From NCBI GenBank assembly GCA_020744425.1, contig JAGMUV010000012.1, positions 806,001-870,000 of the forward strand: a stretch of 64,000 bases of DNA, read 5' to 3'. Under the pieces are notes generated by a model. It did not search any database, was not told the DNA's origin, and worked only from the letters and a program-made list of their open reading frames with translations. This DNA comes from Dactylonectria macrodidyma (lineage: Eukaryota; Ascomycota; Sordariomycetes; Hypocreales; Nectriaceae). Made by a program: the position numbers and the translations under genes. Shown here piece by piece: positions 53,801-64,000 of this stretch. Within the stretch, counting starts at the first letter, position 1. Each line of letters starts with the position of its first letter.

Positions 53801-56800
53801 TAAAGTCGGTCCCGAAGCCGAGCAGGTAGCCAAGCACCTCAGGTTGTGAGAGCTCTCTGCTCGTGAATATTCGGTTTGCGACACGTAGCAAGAACGATTT
53901 GGTCTCATCTCCCACCGTCGACGCCGACGTGGTACCTAGATTGCCTGGTTCCCCTTGCTGTTGTTGGGCTAGATCCAACAGCTCTGCGGCAAGGGCGAGC
54001 CGCTTCCACATAGGAGCGTTGAGCTTCGTAGCGTAGTTGCAGATGTAATGTATGAGCGCCAGCCCTTTTTTCCGCGTGAGAATCATTGATACATCATGGT
54101 TGTGCCATAGCCCTATAGCCATGCTCTGGTTATACTGATTGACCATGTGATGATCTCTCTTCACTTCGAGTAGGCCGTCGTCTGTAAAGCCGGTCTCCGG
54201 CACAAGTCTCCAAGGAGCCCGGAAACGGCATAGCTGTGTTTTACACTTTTCCAAGCCCGCCTTCAAAACTTCCTTAATAGAGTACTTGACACACGTAGCA
54301 GTGTGGTGGTGGACCTGGCAGCGAGATGCAATAAAGTTAGCCTCGCGCTCAAACCTCCCCGATAGCCACTCCGCGTCGTGCATCAGCTCAGGCTCGACCA
54401 CAGTAGTCTTCTTGCCGCACTCTACCGCCTCCTTCGCCAGGGCCTCGTTCAGGGTCGCAGTAAATATATCGTCTACGAAGCTCTTCGCCTTCGACCGGTA
54501 TTCTCCCTCATCGGGGTCAGCCATGTCGCGGACGAGATCTGATAGGGCCAGGTTGCCATCTAACCAGAGTAGGCCGTGTAGGTGGAGAGCCCCGCGGTCG
54601 TTGGTTTCTACAGTCGCATAATAATGGCTCACGTTCCCGTAAACAGACGATTGTCCGACGCGAACATAATGCTTGAAAAAAAGAGAGATCTCGCGGAAGA
54701 AGAAGAGCGTTGAGCTGAGAGGGTCGTGGACCGAGAGGGTTGTCACCTGCAACGATGTGCTCAGAGCACGAAGCAACGCTCTAGCGGCCTCGTCATCCCG
54801 TCCCCTATGCGCCGCGAGCTTCAGCTTCATCGGGTTGTTAATGTCATTGGGATTTAAGGTAAACCAGATGGCTGTGAGGCTAAATGCCACTATCATCGAC
54901 CAGATCTTCTTCCGCATAGATAGGCGGCTCTCGTTTGATAAAGGATGTCGGCTACCGTAGAGCGAGAGTTCCTTCATAAGTGCGATAACGTCCCTGTCTG
55001 TGGTCTTTCCCGTCTCGAACATCTCCTTTTGCGCTTCGCGCAAGCGCTCGGGCGTCAGCCTCTGGTGTATTCCCTCGACACGCCGAAAAGCCGACCGCTT
55101 CAGGCGGCCCTGGGCAATCCGCCGGTTCCGGGACCTTACCATCATGTTGAAGACAAGGAAGGAAAAGGCAGGGTGCTGGGCGCAATGCCCGCCGTGCCGC
55201 TGCAGAACGACTTTGGCCCAAGACTCCAGGGTCATATCTCGTAGCAGGGGATTCGCTGGGTCTTCTGCCTCGTTCCGGTCCGCCACTAGTGGTCTGCCGC
55301 GGCCATAAGGGAAGCACCTAGGGAAGGTCTTTGGGAAATAGTCTGGGGAAAAGTTGTCGGCGAACTCGCGACCATGTGATACCCGGATGAACGGACGCTC
55401 TGAGGAGCCATGAACCTGCATCGACGAGGCCTCGCCTGCACCACCTTCGTAGCTATCGTCGAACTGGCGCTCTGCCTGAAGCGCCAGACTGATAAACTCT
55501 AGCTTGTCTTTCTCTGCAAAGGTAGCCTGCTCATCAATCGGGAACATCGCCGAGGAGCGTAGCTCAAACACTCGCTCTGACGTTTCCTCGGCCGTCGCCT
55601 CCTCCAAGCTAAGGGGTTGTTGTACGCTATGCGGCGCACGCTCAGATTGTCCAGGGTTACACTTCGACCTTTCTGCTAGCTCTATCGCAATGTCCTCGAC
55701 CGTCGACGCTTGACCGGGAGGGTCCTGCCCTCGATCAGTTGGAGGCACGATCTGTGCTGTCCGTATAAGCTCTTCTGCAGTCTCTTCTTCCCTCACCATG
55801 CGTTGGTAGGCTTGTGTTGGCACGTCGCTGCCGTCTTCGAAGGCCCAACTTTCCATCTCCTCTTCGTTGATTACGATGTCAACGTAAAGAGGGTTGTTTG
55901 CTCGCAGCCACTGTAACGCTGTGCGGAGGGCACCGGGTCGAACGCTGAGCAGTTTACTCACATCTCGAGGCGTGGGCCGCTCTAAGCCGGTCCAAATCAC
56001 ATGCACCTGCTCCAGTGTCGACACAAGTGGGTGCGGTAGGATCGTGGCAGCCAAAGACTCCACATCGTTAGGGAATACCGTGATATGGCCCGAGACGTGC
56101 TTCCGATATGTGGGCCCGGTCAGTTGGCCACGTTGGATGTTAAACTTCGTGATGAACCCATATGCCGCATTGAGAGAGATCAACTTCTCCTCGAGAGGGG
56201 TAAGGTCTTTCAGCTCCTTTGGATACCGATGCTCGCAGCCGATGAGCATCGTGCTCCCCATGCATGCATCCGGGACCTTGTCTCGGTCGAAAGCCGCTCG
56301 ACAGGAGAAGCATATCGGCACTACGGTCTCGCCGTCTCCCTCTGGGAAGCATCTCTTACACACCAGTAAGTTGGTCATTGCTGAACGAATCTCGTCAGGC
56401 AACGCCCTTTTCCAGTCGACATGGTCCAGGTCCCGTGGCTTCTTCTGTAAATAGCAAACCGAGCAAACTGCTATCTCCATGCTGCCTTCATCGTGGAAGG
56501 CTTTCAGAAAGGACTGAACCGTGTCGATCTTACGACTTGCAGGCACAGGGTTGCACCAATCGCGGCGATTCGAGGCCGCTTGCTTCTCTTGGAAGGACTG
56601 CTCTACTGCTTGCATCAGCCTGCGTAGCGCTTCTTTTTGCCGCATAATCATCTCCATAGACATCAGGTCAGGAGGAGCTGCCTGTTGGGCCGGGGTGGTG
56701 CCAGAAGGTCCATCTTGCCTTGGCCGACGATGCCTTTGGTCATTGTCAGTCTTCGCGCGCTTAAGAGACCTCTGGTGTCCCAAGAAGGATTCATACTCCG

Positions 56801-57263
56801 GGTTTGGTAAATCTAGCTCCTGTCTCGCCTCCCTAGCTCGTCGACGGCGATTGCTCGTGTGCGACGCCAGCTCCTCTCGACGTCGAGCCTCCTCCTCTTG
56901 ACGCCGACGGTGTCTCTCCAGCCACTGTCTTTTCTCTTCAGCTTGTGGGTCGCGTTCTCTTTCTAGTTCCTGCTGTCGCATCCTCTCCTCTTGTTGGCGG
57001 CGGCGTTCTTCTTCCCGCCGCCGAATCGTCTCCGCTTGTTGGCGGCGGCGCTCTTCTTCCTGCAGCCGTATTGTCATATGATGCTGATATCTTATCGCTT
57101 CCCGCTCACGTCGCCTTTGCTCTTCCAGCCGCTGCCGAGCTGCTTCCCGTATGGCCCGACTTTCATCACTTTGCGGTCCTGTTCTCGTCTGCTGCTGCCG
57201 GCCAGACAGTTGTGTCTGTGGTGGAGTGGGTAGGAAAGAAGGATCATTATGTGGTTCAGCCAT
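50872..57263 (-). pseudogene. Helitron H3 Rep-helicase with two in-frame stops
   Basis: Complete-length Helitron transposase of about 2112 codons in two exons, 57263-53398 and 53344-50872. The intron position and phase match the last intron of H1/H2, while the upstream Rep intron is absent. N-terminus: long Arg/Glu/Gln-rich coiled coil (about 20-150), unlike the AT-hook region of H2. Then DUF6570-like Cys pairs (CSVCYL, CKRCF, CFSC), Helitron_like_N with HLH at 54576-54584 and YICNYATK, and a PIF1 helicase with GGEGGTGKS near 52464, LIVDEISQVG near 52237, GDFFQFDPV, TDHKSQGKQF and YVQLSRA. In-frame TAA at 53296-53298 and TAG at 52258-52260 (between Walker A and B) inactivate the helicase. The C-terminal tail is acidic. 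Confidence 0.93.
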
Positions 57264-57930
57264 GTTGAAGCACTTAGCGAAGATCCTCTTTAAATATATT
57301 GCTGTATAGTGATAAATCGCGTTAGTAAGTTCTATGTCGATAACTCTATAGGTTTCCTAAAACTGACTCTTTCTCTGAGTAGGAGAGATATGTGAGGAGG
57401 TCTAGAGGAACGTAATGAGAGACCCACAGCGCGAAGCCCTTTTCCGCACCTATCTCAACTAAGGTTACGGGCTCTAATCACTGCTAAAAGCAATACCAGT
57501 CGCTATCTATAGCAATCGCTGCTATCTATAGCAATCGCTGCTATCTATAGCAATCGCTGCTATCTATAGCAATCGCTGCTATCTATAGCAGTTGCTGCTA
57601 GAAGACGGGGTTGTCATTAGAATACGAGGAATTATTTGCTTTTTCCTTTTCAGCTATCATACTATTTCAGCCATGATGCTATTCACATCTAGCTGAACTA
57701 TTAGTCTCTAATGCCTCAGGCATCAACTATTATTTCCTTCTTTAAGAATAAGATACAGTAGCAATATACTACGTCAACATTAAGGTCAAAGCATTACTAA
57801 AAGCAGTATTTATCTACACAGCAAGCCAACATTTCCCACTGAAGAAGACCCAACATTCTCTCTCCTTTGCCCTTAGCTCTCCTAAACTCATTTCACTTAC
57901 AATACTGCGCGTGATTCTATTACGATCAAC
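57264..57930. promoter_or_regulatory. Divergent promoter region of Helitron H3
   Basis: AT-rich DNA between the head-to-head Rep-helicase and accessory genes. It contains the five-unit repeat at 57502-57596. TTTAAATATATTG just upstream of the Rep-helicase start (about 57288-57300) is TATA-like. Confidence 0.5.
57502..57596. repeat. Tandem repeat, five 19-bp units
   Basis: Units of GCTATCTATAGCAATCGCT; the fifth has CAGTTGCT. Each has the dyad GCTAT-CT-ATAGC. Like the larger array in H2, it lies between the divergent Helitron genes. Confidence 0.95.
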
Positions 57931-59390
57931 ATGGCTTCTTCCTCGGCCTCTGTCATTTACCCGATACCTCCGCTTCCAAACAAGCGTGGGCAAGGAGCGA
58001 TCGGTGCAGATCTCATCATCACCTACCATTCTGACCTAGCCCAGTGCGAAATCCTCCCAGCTAGCTCACGCTATACGAATGCAGGGAACTTCAAGGCCGG
58101 GACCTTCCTGCCCTTCTTCCAGCCTGCATTCATTCTTGACCTTTATCCGCGCCTCCTCAGTCCTGAAGATGACGAGACCTCGGGGCTTCCTTTGCTACTC
58201 TCCATGTTCAACCCCGGAGCAAAAACAGCGACCTTAGAGGAGGACTGGGAGGGGAAATGGTTCACCATAGTCGCCCGACTTCTTCCAAACAAACTTACCT
58301 TCCATGGCGTAAGTATAGACGGATGGGAGACAGAAGAAACTCAATCTATGCAGGTTGCGCTAGCACTGCCGCGTAATGGCGGCTTGACTCCGTACGTTCT
58401 CTTACGTCGTATTCATACTAGTCATCGATGCTCACAATCCCATAGTATTGTCCCTCGACTCCTCGGTGGTAGCGACGAAGGTGCCCCCTGGCCAAGATCT
58501 TCAGCACATGTATCCCTTGCCGGTCCTGTCGATCTAGACACTTTCCATATTAAGGAGGATGTCTGGCCAGAGCCGCTGAGCAAGACTTCGGTGTTCATAA
58601 AGCTGGGTTCTTACTTGGTGCCAGAGAACGACCGCCCTCCTCACAAAGGCGTACACATATGCCACGTCCTCCTCCTCTTCCCCATAGAGCAACAACCATA
58701 GAGTTCCCTGCTCGGATGGATGCGACAAGCTGTGAACCCCTTTCCTAAAGGGTCGTGGATTGTATGCAGCGGCCGCGTCTTGGGGGTCCTTAACCGCGAG
58801 CTTATCCAAGGCCCTCAAGTCGTTGATTCCACCGTTAGGATCTTGGTAATTCTCCCCGACGATTGGGAATTCGTTCGGCAGAGTGCCCTGTCTACACATA
58901 GTGCATCCATGCCCACATCGTCGAATCCTGTCAATGAGTTGCCTACGCCGCCACGACCAGCTGGCCCTGGGGGCGTTACGAGCAGAAACCCATTCTCGTC
59001 TCCAATCCGCGGTCAAAAGCAGTCTCTGCAAAAGAAAGCTAATTCCCCGACACTGCTATCAAAGCACTCAGATCGCGAGGCGACCAAACCGCCAGCCTGC
59101 CCTAGAGAAAAACATACACCACTAACTCTAACCACAATTAACGTTAATCCAGTGCTTTCAATTCCAAATTCGGGTATGTCTTGTCCCTTCTAAGCCTCTT
59201 CCTTGAGCTAACTAGCGATTCAGATAGCGATCGTACGGATGGTGGTTCAGACACTGAGGAAATATTAGATGACCAACTCGGTCCTACTTCCCCTACTCCG
59301 ACACGTAAGAGGAAGCAACAAAGCACTCCTGAGCCAATCCGAAGCAAGAGAACTACAGCAGGAAAAAGGAGGGCACAGTTATATGACTAG
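57931..59390 (+). pseudogene. Helitron H3 accessory protein with one in-frame stop
   Basis: Three exons fit: 57931-58391, 58446-59173 and 59224-59390, about 451 codons. The first intron (54 bp, phase 2) lies where the H2 accessory gene has its only intron. Alignment with H2: WEGKWFTIVARL/WQNQWFHFTGKV, VSLAGPV/VSLTGQV with VLLLFPI/FILFPI, and CSGRVLGVLN/CVGKIVGLLD with ILVILPDDWEF/FIVVPDTWTF. This preserves three repeated modules. The tail is Ser/Pro-rich, with an acidic SDSDRTDGGSDTEE patch and basic TRKRKQQ. An in-frame TAG at 58699-58701 separates modules 2 and 3. No enzymatic motif is visible. An RPA-like single-strand-binding role is inferred from context and pattern only. Confidence 0.65.
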
Positions 59391-60113
59391 ATTGCTAGTA
59401 TCGACTAAAAACATAACCTCCCTGTTTTGTTTTGCAAGTCTTGTCCATCCTCGTCTGCTACGCATCCTGCCTACCCTACGGCATCTGTCACTTCGGGTGG
59501 TGGTGTCCCTCTTGTCCCCCTGCCCAACACAATAGTTCCTGACTGAATTAGAGGGGTTTGTTAAATAGTATAGGTAACCACAATAATGGCCCTGTAACGT
59601 GTGTGTGTATTATATAGCTTCTCCTTAAGCTCCCGCCCCTTAAGATCAGGGAGGTATAGCTATTCCTGGCTTCCTAATACAGTCTAGCCTAGCAAGGGCT
59701 CGGCGAGCCCTCCCCGATTCAGTCCCAAAAGACCACCTAGTTTCACGTGACCACCCTGCGCCTAGGTATTCCAACATGGTCCAATTCAACAGGGTTAGCA
59801 TAGGAATTGCTGATAATCCCTATGAATTACTAGTAATCCGTTGGAGTGGTGCTCCGATCCGCTAAAGTCATGCGCAACAGATTTGACATTTCCCGTTAAA
59901 AGTGGGGCCCGGGGTTCTGCCAGGGGTGACCGCCCGGTCTCCACCTAGGTCATCGTAACACTTTAAATCCACCATCTTACTGATACCCTTCTTCACCAGC
60001 TTCATCACGCCAGCACAGTTCCTCCAGGCTTCCTTTGGCGGGCCGCTTGCCGGACCGGTCCCTCCTGTTTAAGCAGGCTGCCACTAAAGGTGCTTAGATC
60101 TAGATAAAAAATA
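59391..60113. other. Flank of Helitron H3 and direct repeat copy B
   Basis: No gene. Carries copy B (59803-60069) of the repeat at 49238-49512. The Helitron 5' end must lie between 59390 and about 59800, but I could not fix it. Confidence 0.5.
59803..60069. repeat. Direct repeat copy B (copy A at 49238-49512)
   Basis: Same orientation as copy A and lacks the CTACCTACAAGCAG piece of A. Differences are mainly transitions. It ends at CGGACCGGTC...CTCCTGTT as copy A does. Confidence 0.85.
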
Positions 60114-60549
60114 ACGTATATGATAAGCGAGTGGACCAGACAAGCAAGTGAACCACTTATACTGTACAGCTAAAAGTTGCGATTTTCATTTTTCTAAAAC
60201 GGGCTATATAATTCTAGGGTTTTTAGGGAATTAATTTTAAATGTTCAAATAAAAAAGTCATAAGATAGTATTTTTCTTAGACTTTTACTTAATTTATATA
60301 ACTTTTTAAAAATTAAATAAGAAAAAAAAACAGTGCGAATAAGGTTTTTCTAAATAACTCTATAAGGGATTTTTCTAATAATCTAAAAAAGATCTGATGT
60401 ATTATTATATACTTAATAGACGCATATCCTAAATTACAGCTATTTTTACATTAGTTTGGATTTTTAAGATTTTTTTTAAAAATCGCGATTTAAGGTGAAA
60501 ATCAGAGTGGTCCACTCACTTGTCTGGTCCACTCGCTTATCATGTACGT
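60114..60549. mobile_element. MITE, 436 bp, TA target duplication
   Basis: Inverted ends ACGTAYATGATAAGCGAGTG continue through GGACCAGACAAG to about 45 bp, with a few C/T differences. They are flanked by TA (60112-60113 and 60550-60551). The inside is extremely AT-rich and noncoding. The TA target and TIR suggest mobilisation by a Tc1/mariner or pogo transposase. Confidence 0.85.
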
Positions 60550-62259
60550 TACATCAATTAGCATTATTTATACTAGAGATTACTCTTTTCAAGTAGAATC
60601 ATCTTAATCTCATTATATGGCGTGGTCTGGTAAGGCATTAGAAGTCGTGATGTTTTGCCTGGTTACACGCATCTCTAGCCAAGTGGTAGACACGCCGGAC
60701 TACTATAGGGCCAAAAAACACACCCAGAGCAAGTTCTTACATGAAATGAGATCAAGGTAGTCTTATATTACTAGCTGGCTCAAACAAAAATCGAAGGGAA
60801 AGCCTGCAGGGCTAAGGGAGATTTCCTGGTAGAGCTTAGGTGAGACGGGTATTGTAAGCACGCCCACCTTACCTGAGCTCAGTCTCTCCCTTGGCCCTCC
60901 CTGGCTTATTCTGTAGTGGTATTCTAGTAATCCCACCACGCCCTGGCTCCGGAGCCCAGGTGTGATCACCTGGGGCATGGCGGGATCACTGGAACTGTTA
61001 GATTGGATCATGTACAAAGCATCTGATCGGGTGGTCACGTAGTGACCTCGAGGGTTGAGACCGCCTATTGGTGCAGATACCTCAGGCCCCCACTTTTAGT
61101 CGACAGACATATACTCGAGCAATCACAATAGGGGCAACGAAAAGAGGACAGATACACACATAATAGACACAATCAAGTTATCTGAAGTGCCACGCTAGCT
61201 TTCCGACAGGAACACCCTCCCTTCATTGGGGCATCTTCTCCCTAATCTCACCAGGGCCCTGCCCCGGGGATCAGATCACAGAAGACAGCTATTAACAGTC
61301 TCTGGTTGATAAGAGTAGGTTAGATCAGGTTAAATAGCTAAGGAAGGGATTAGTCAGGTTACCTTTATCCTACTACACTAAGTTATTGAGAGTGGGGTGA
61401 TTTATTATTATATATACAGTTTGGGTAACTATTAGGGGGTGTGCCTGCTATCTAATAGATCAGCTGGCTTAGGGATAGAAGGATCAATAGAAGGGAGGCA
61501 GGACCAAGCTACCTCTGCCTGCCTAGTTGTATCCTTCCAAACTATAAGCCATCAGTATATTTCCTATATATTACTCTATTTAGGATGCTTATCTTTATCT
61601 GTTGATCACTTTTTCTTGCTTATATTCACGTTGTTAGGCGATATTAATAGTGGCTGCTAATCTGCTGGTCTGCTAGCAGGATAGATGTGACTATCCACGT
61701 GGAGTGCCTCACGAAATTGCTAGCGTTGCTGAGGTTTTGGTACCTCATTTGCCTGCCAGATTACTTGGCATTTGATGTATATATACATCGATGATTTCTT
61801 GGCAATCTACCCACTTGAATCTACGTTGATGAGGCCGTGATAGAGGGGATAGAAGCTTGGCAGGAGGCAGGGTAGAATGGGTAGAAAGCACAGCTTTCTA
61901 TCAATAGTAGATGGTGCGTCTACTTTTGGTGGATAGATGCAGACCCCTGCACCTCATACCCGCCCCAGCATAGGCTCATTACTTATCATTGTAACTGGAA
62001 GCAGATTGGTCGAAGATCTTTATGGAATTGATGAGCCAGTAGGCCTCAGTGAAGGCAGCTGGGTTGGCGGCGACGTAATCATTACAATTCCACAACTTCG
62101 AAATTAAACTTGAAAATGCTTGCGGTGGGGAATCGGTACGTCCTAGAGTACCATCAAACTCGGGTTCTTATAGCTGCAAGTAGGGTGCGCTAGATTCTAA
62201 TAAAATACACACAAACCGGTCCATACTCGCAGTAAGTTATACTCCGTACCCATCGGCAG
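60550..62259. other. Decayed repeat-like DNA, no gene
   Basis: No supported gene. A tRNA A-box-like piece (TAGCCAAGTGG, 60677-60687) lacks a B box. GATCACCTGGGG and GGGATCACTGG occur near 60960-60990. TGAGGTTTTGGTACCTCA at 61730-61747 and AGAAAGCACAGCTTTCT near 61884 are hairpins. Pieces resemble LTR ends (TGTTAGATTGGATC at 60998), but no paired structure was found. Confidence 0.4.
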
Positions 62260-62529
62260 CTAGTTGTACATGATATGTACACACATCCTTGACAACTCAA
62301 CAGCTTCAATAGCATGGGTATACCACTTTAACTCGCCCGTCCGGGGCTTCGAAGACTTCCCCGTGGTGAAAGCATACCCTCGAGGCTTCGCCCAATAATT
62401 GATGGCTGCCTGAGGAGGTCGTTTATTCATTCTGGTGGGGGATATATTCGACACATGCTGCTTGGCAACCACAACTGCTGGCGATCGGGAGCGTAAGCGC
62501 ACCCCGCACGGACTAATGGGAGAGCGCAT
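62260..62529 (-). pseudogene. Possible Mutator-like (FAR1/MULE) transposase N-terminal scrap
   Basis: Minus-strand frame with INYWAKPRGYAFTTGKSSKP followed by KWYTHA. Fungal Mutator-like transposases start with a FAR1-type module reading WAKxxGYAFxxxRSSK...CDR. Here the Cys-Asp-Arg is lost and the rest is absent. The assignment rests on one short motif. Confidence 0.4.
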
Positions 62530-63114
62530 TCTTGCATACTTGGTTATTAGGGAGCGCCCCTAGCTGCAGACGACGACGTTCGCATGGCAGCACAGCTTCT
62601 AATCGGTTTGGCGATGTGGAACATGCGGCAAGACTAGGCAGAATACATGCATACGCAAGGAGGATGTATAGATGCCGATTAGAGAGAACAAATATTGAAT
62701 TTAATGGATTTAAGGGGTTGTGGTTGTTTTTACAGTATGACGATATGTGTGGATGCAGGTTATTGTCTCAAGGTTGTTACCTACAGACAGCAAGGTCGTT
62801 GACTACAGACAGCAAGGTCGAAGACAGAAGGGTTGAATTGAAGCTTAAGGCAAAGATCAGTGTGCAACAACTTTATTGCTAAGCTACTGTCTCTTCTGGT
62901 ACTGGGTGTAGTACTAAATGTGTGTCTCTATTGTTTACAAATACTGTAGTTATGGGTTTGATCTATCTGATGATATTGAGTAAAGCTATAAAAAAAGATT
63001 GTGTGGGTGCTGGGAGATGTTCCACTCGTTGTGCATGTACCTTGGTCTTAGGGTTTAGGGACTGTGTTTTCTCAGTTCTATCCTTGTGACGCTTTTGCAT
63101 CGTTCTTTAGTTCC
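62530..63114. other. Intergenic, 3' flank of RTA1-like gene
   Basis: No gene recognised. ACTACAGACAGCAAGGTCG occurs twice nearly in tandem (about 62781-62822). A TTAGGGTTTAGGG-like sequence at 63049-63060 is too short to mean a telomere. Confidence 0.5.
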
Positions 63115-64000
63115 CTAACACCTGTTGTTCATCGCGTACGAGCTCAGTTCGCTCCCTGAATCCCTAAGTGGGATAGACATGCCTTGTTCGCTCTGGATAA
63201 TGCTGGAAGGGTGGAAGATGTTGAAGGCGATAGAGGTGATGATCATGGGCAGTGCGTCGAAAATGTAGATGTATTTCTCCTTGATCATGAGTTCTCCCTC
63301 CTTGCCCCCTGCGTACTCGGCAACTCGGAAGATCGATCGCAACATGATGAGAAAACTCGTCCCATATAGGACCTGGAGTAGCGTTTTCCAAGGCACAGTG
63401 GTTTTGCAGCTGCTGGGGGTGGGCTGGCGGTGAATGCGGTAGTGAAAGATTACAGTAGCAATCATAAACAGGCCGAAAAAGCCAATTTGGACTCCAAGAC
63501 CAAGGAGGATGATTGTCTTTCCCTGGTCTAAAGCCGCTTTGGTATCTGCATTTGCGAGCATTCCACCACCTACATCACGAGTTAGCCAATTTCTTGTCTG
63601 CTTATCCCCAGCTTAGAGATTGTGATGTAACTTACCCGCTCCTTGCGCGACAATGGATATAATATCACCGATAAGGAAGAATTTTGTCAGCCATTTAAGC
63701 CTAATCAGAGAGTACTGTTCCGCATTCAAGAGACGAATGAGTCGTCCTAGCACCATGTAGATCGAGACGGCATAAAAAGGGGGACCGAGGAGCAGTAAGA
63801 GCGACTGCAAAATAAATGGAAGAAGCGTCCAGTAGTTGGTGTCTTGAGTCGCGCTTATAGCTCGACCAGCATATCCGCCCACCTCAACTGCAGAGCAATG
63901 GTTAGCCATAACTTCGGAAATGCTGAGTGAGATGAGAGTGCGGGGGACAGAATCTTACGAAGACAACCGACGAGAAATGGAATAAAACACCATGATCTCA
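63115..64000 (-). CDS. RTA1-like membrane protein, 5' end outside window
   Basis: Partial gene on the minus strand: exons 64000-63959 (continuing beyond the window), 63887-63636 and 63569-63115, with GT-AG introns in phase. RTA1/RTM1 family proteins have seven membrane segments and are linked to lipid translocation or resistance to toxic lipophiles. Family-like stretches are PFYAVSIYMVLGRLIRLL, KWLTKFFLIGDIISIVAQGAG, IILLGLGVQIGFFGLFMIA, LIMLRSIFRVAEYAGG and YIFDALPMIITSIAFNIFHP. At least five helices are visible, with the EYAGG element typical of the family. The tail is short and Ser-rich. No defect is seen in the visible part. Confidence 0.88.

Noticed and set aside
60670..60715. tRNA gene
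   Set aside because: An A-box (TAGCCAAGTGG) is present, but there is no B-box and no closing acceptor stem; at best half a tRNA or chance.
63049..63060. Telomere or interstitial telomeric tract
   Set aside because: Only about two TTAGGG-like units.

Overview
The window is nuclear DNA of a filamentous ascomycete (Pezizomycotina). Evidence: genes split by short GT-AG introns (about 50-110 bp), fungal protein families (quinate/sugar MFS permease, Zn2Cys6 regulator, NmrA-like protein, RTA1 protein, DUF3237 protein), and fungal transposon families (Helitron with DUF6570, pogo/Fot, hAT, piggyBac, LTR solo ends). Much of it is a repeat-rich accessory region; roughly half is transposon or relic. The species cannot be named from sequence alone.

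Layout. 1-3.5 kb: no gene recognised. 3.6-5.4 kb: MFS sugar/quinate-type permease with one in-frame TGA. 5.8-10.3 kb: 5'-truncated Helitron replicase/helicase (H1) interrupted by a solo LTR; a second solo LTR follows. 11.8-23.8 kb: a Helitron (H2) with a minus-strand accessory gene, a divergent intergenic tandem repeat and a very long plus-strand Rep-helicase ORF, into which a pogo/Fot element has inserted at TA. 24-26.2 kb: LTR ends, AT-rich decayed DNA and an accessory-gene relic. 27-34.3 kb: host-type genes (SDR, secreted SMP-30-like beta-propeller, NmrA-like, Zn2Cys6 regulator) plus a hAT scrap. 34.5-35.8 kb: piggyBac relic. 36.7-42.7 kb: DUF3237 protein, broken multi-pass membrane protein, regulator relic, metallo-beta-lactamase-fold hydrolase. 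43.5-46.8 kb: two hAT elements. 47.5-50.6 kb: mosaic of duplicated repeat blocks. 50.9-59.4 kb: third Helitron (H3, minus strand) with its divergent accessory gene. 60-62.5 kb: a MITE and decayed DNA. 63.1-64 kb: RTA1-like gene running off the window.

The most interesting unit is the two-gene Helitron. H2 and H3 have quite different N-termini and repeats, yet both pair a Rep(HUH, two-Tyr)-PIF1 helicase with a divergently transcribed accessory gene that shares an intron position and phase. By eye the accessory proteins look like three repeated beta-rich modules followed by a Ser/Pro-rich tail with basic clusters. I infer, without proof, an RPA-like single-strand DNA-binding partner. In both elements the divergent promoter region carries direct repeats with an internal dyad, which resemble iterons.

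Decay. Inactivating changes in the transposons (stops in H2, H3, the H3 accessory gene and piggyBac; loss of the first catalytic Asp of the pogo transposase) can all be explained by CpA to TpA changes, the signature of repeat-induced point mutation. The two broken host-type genes carry TGG to TGA stops in another context.
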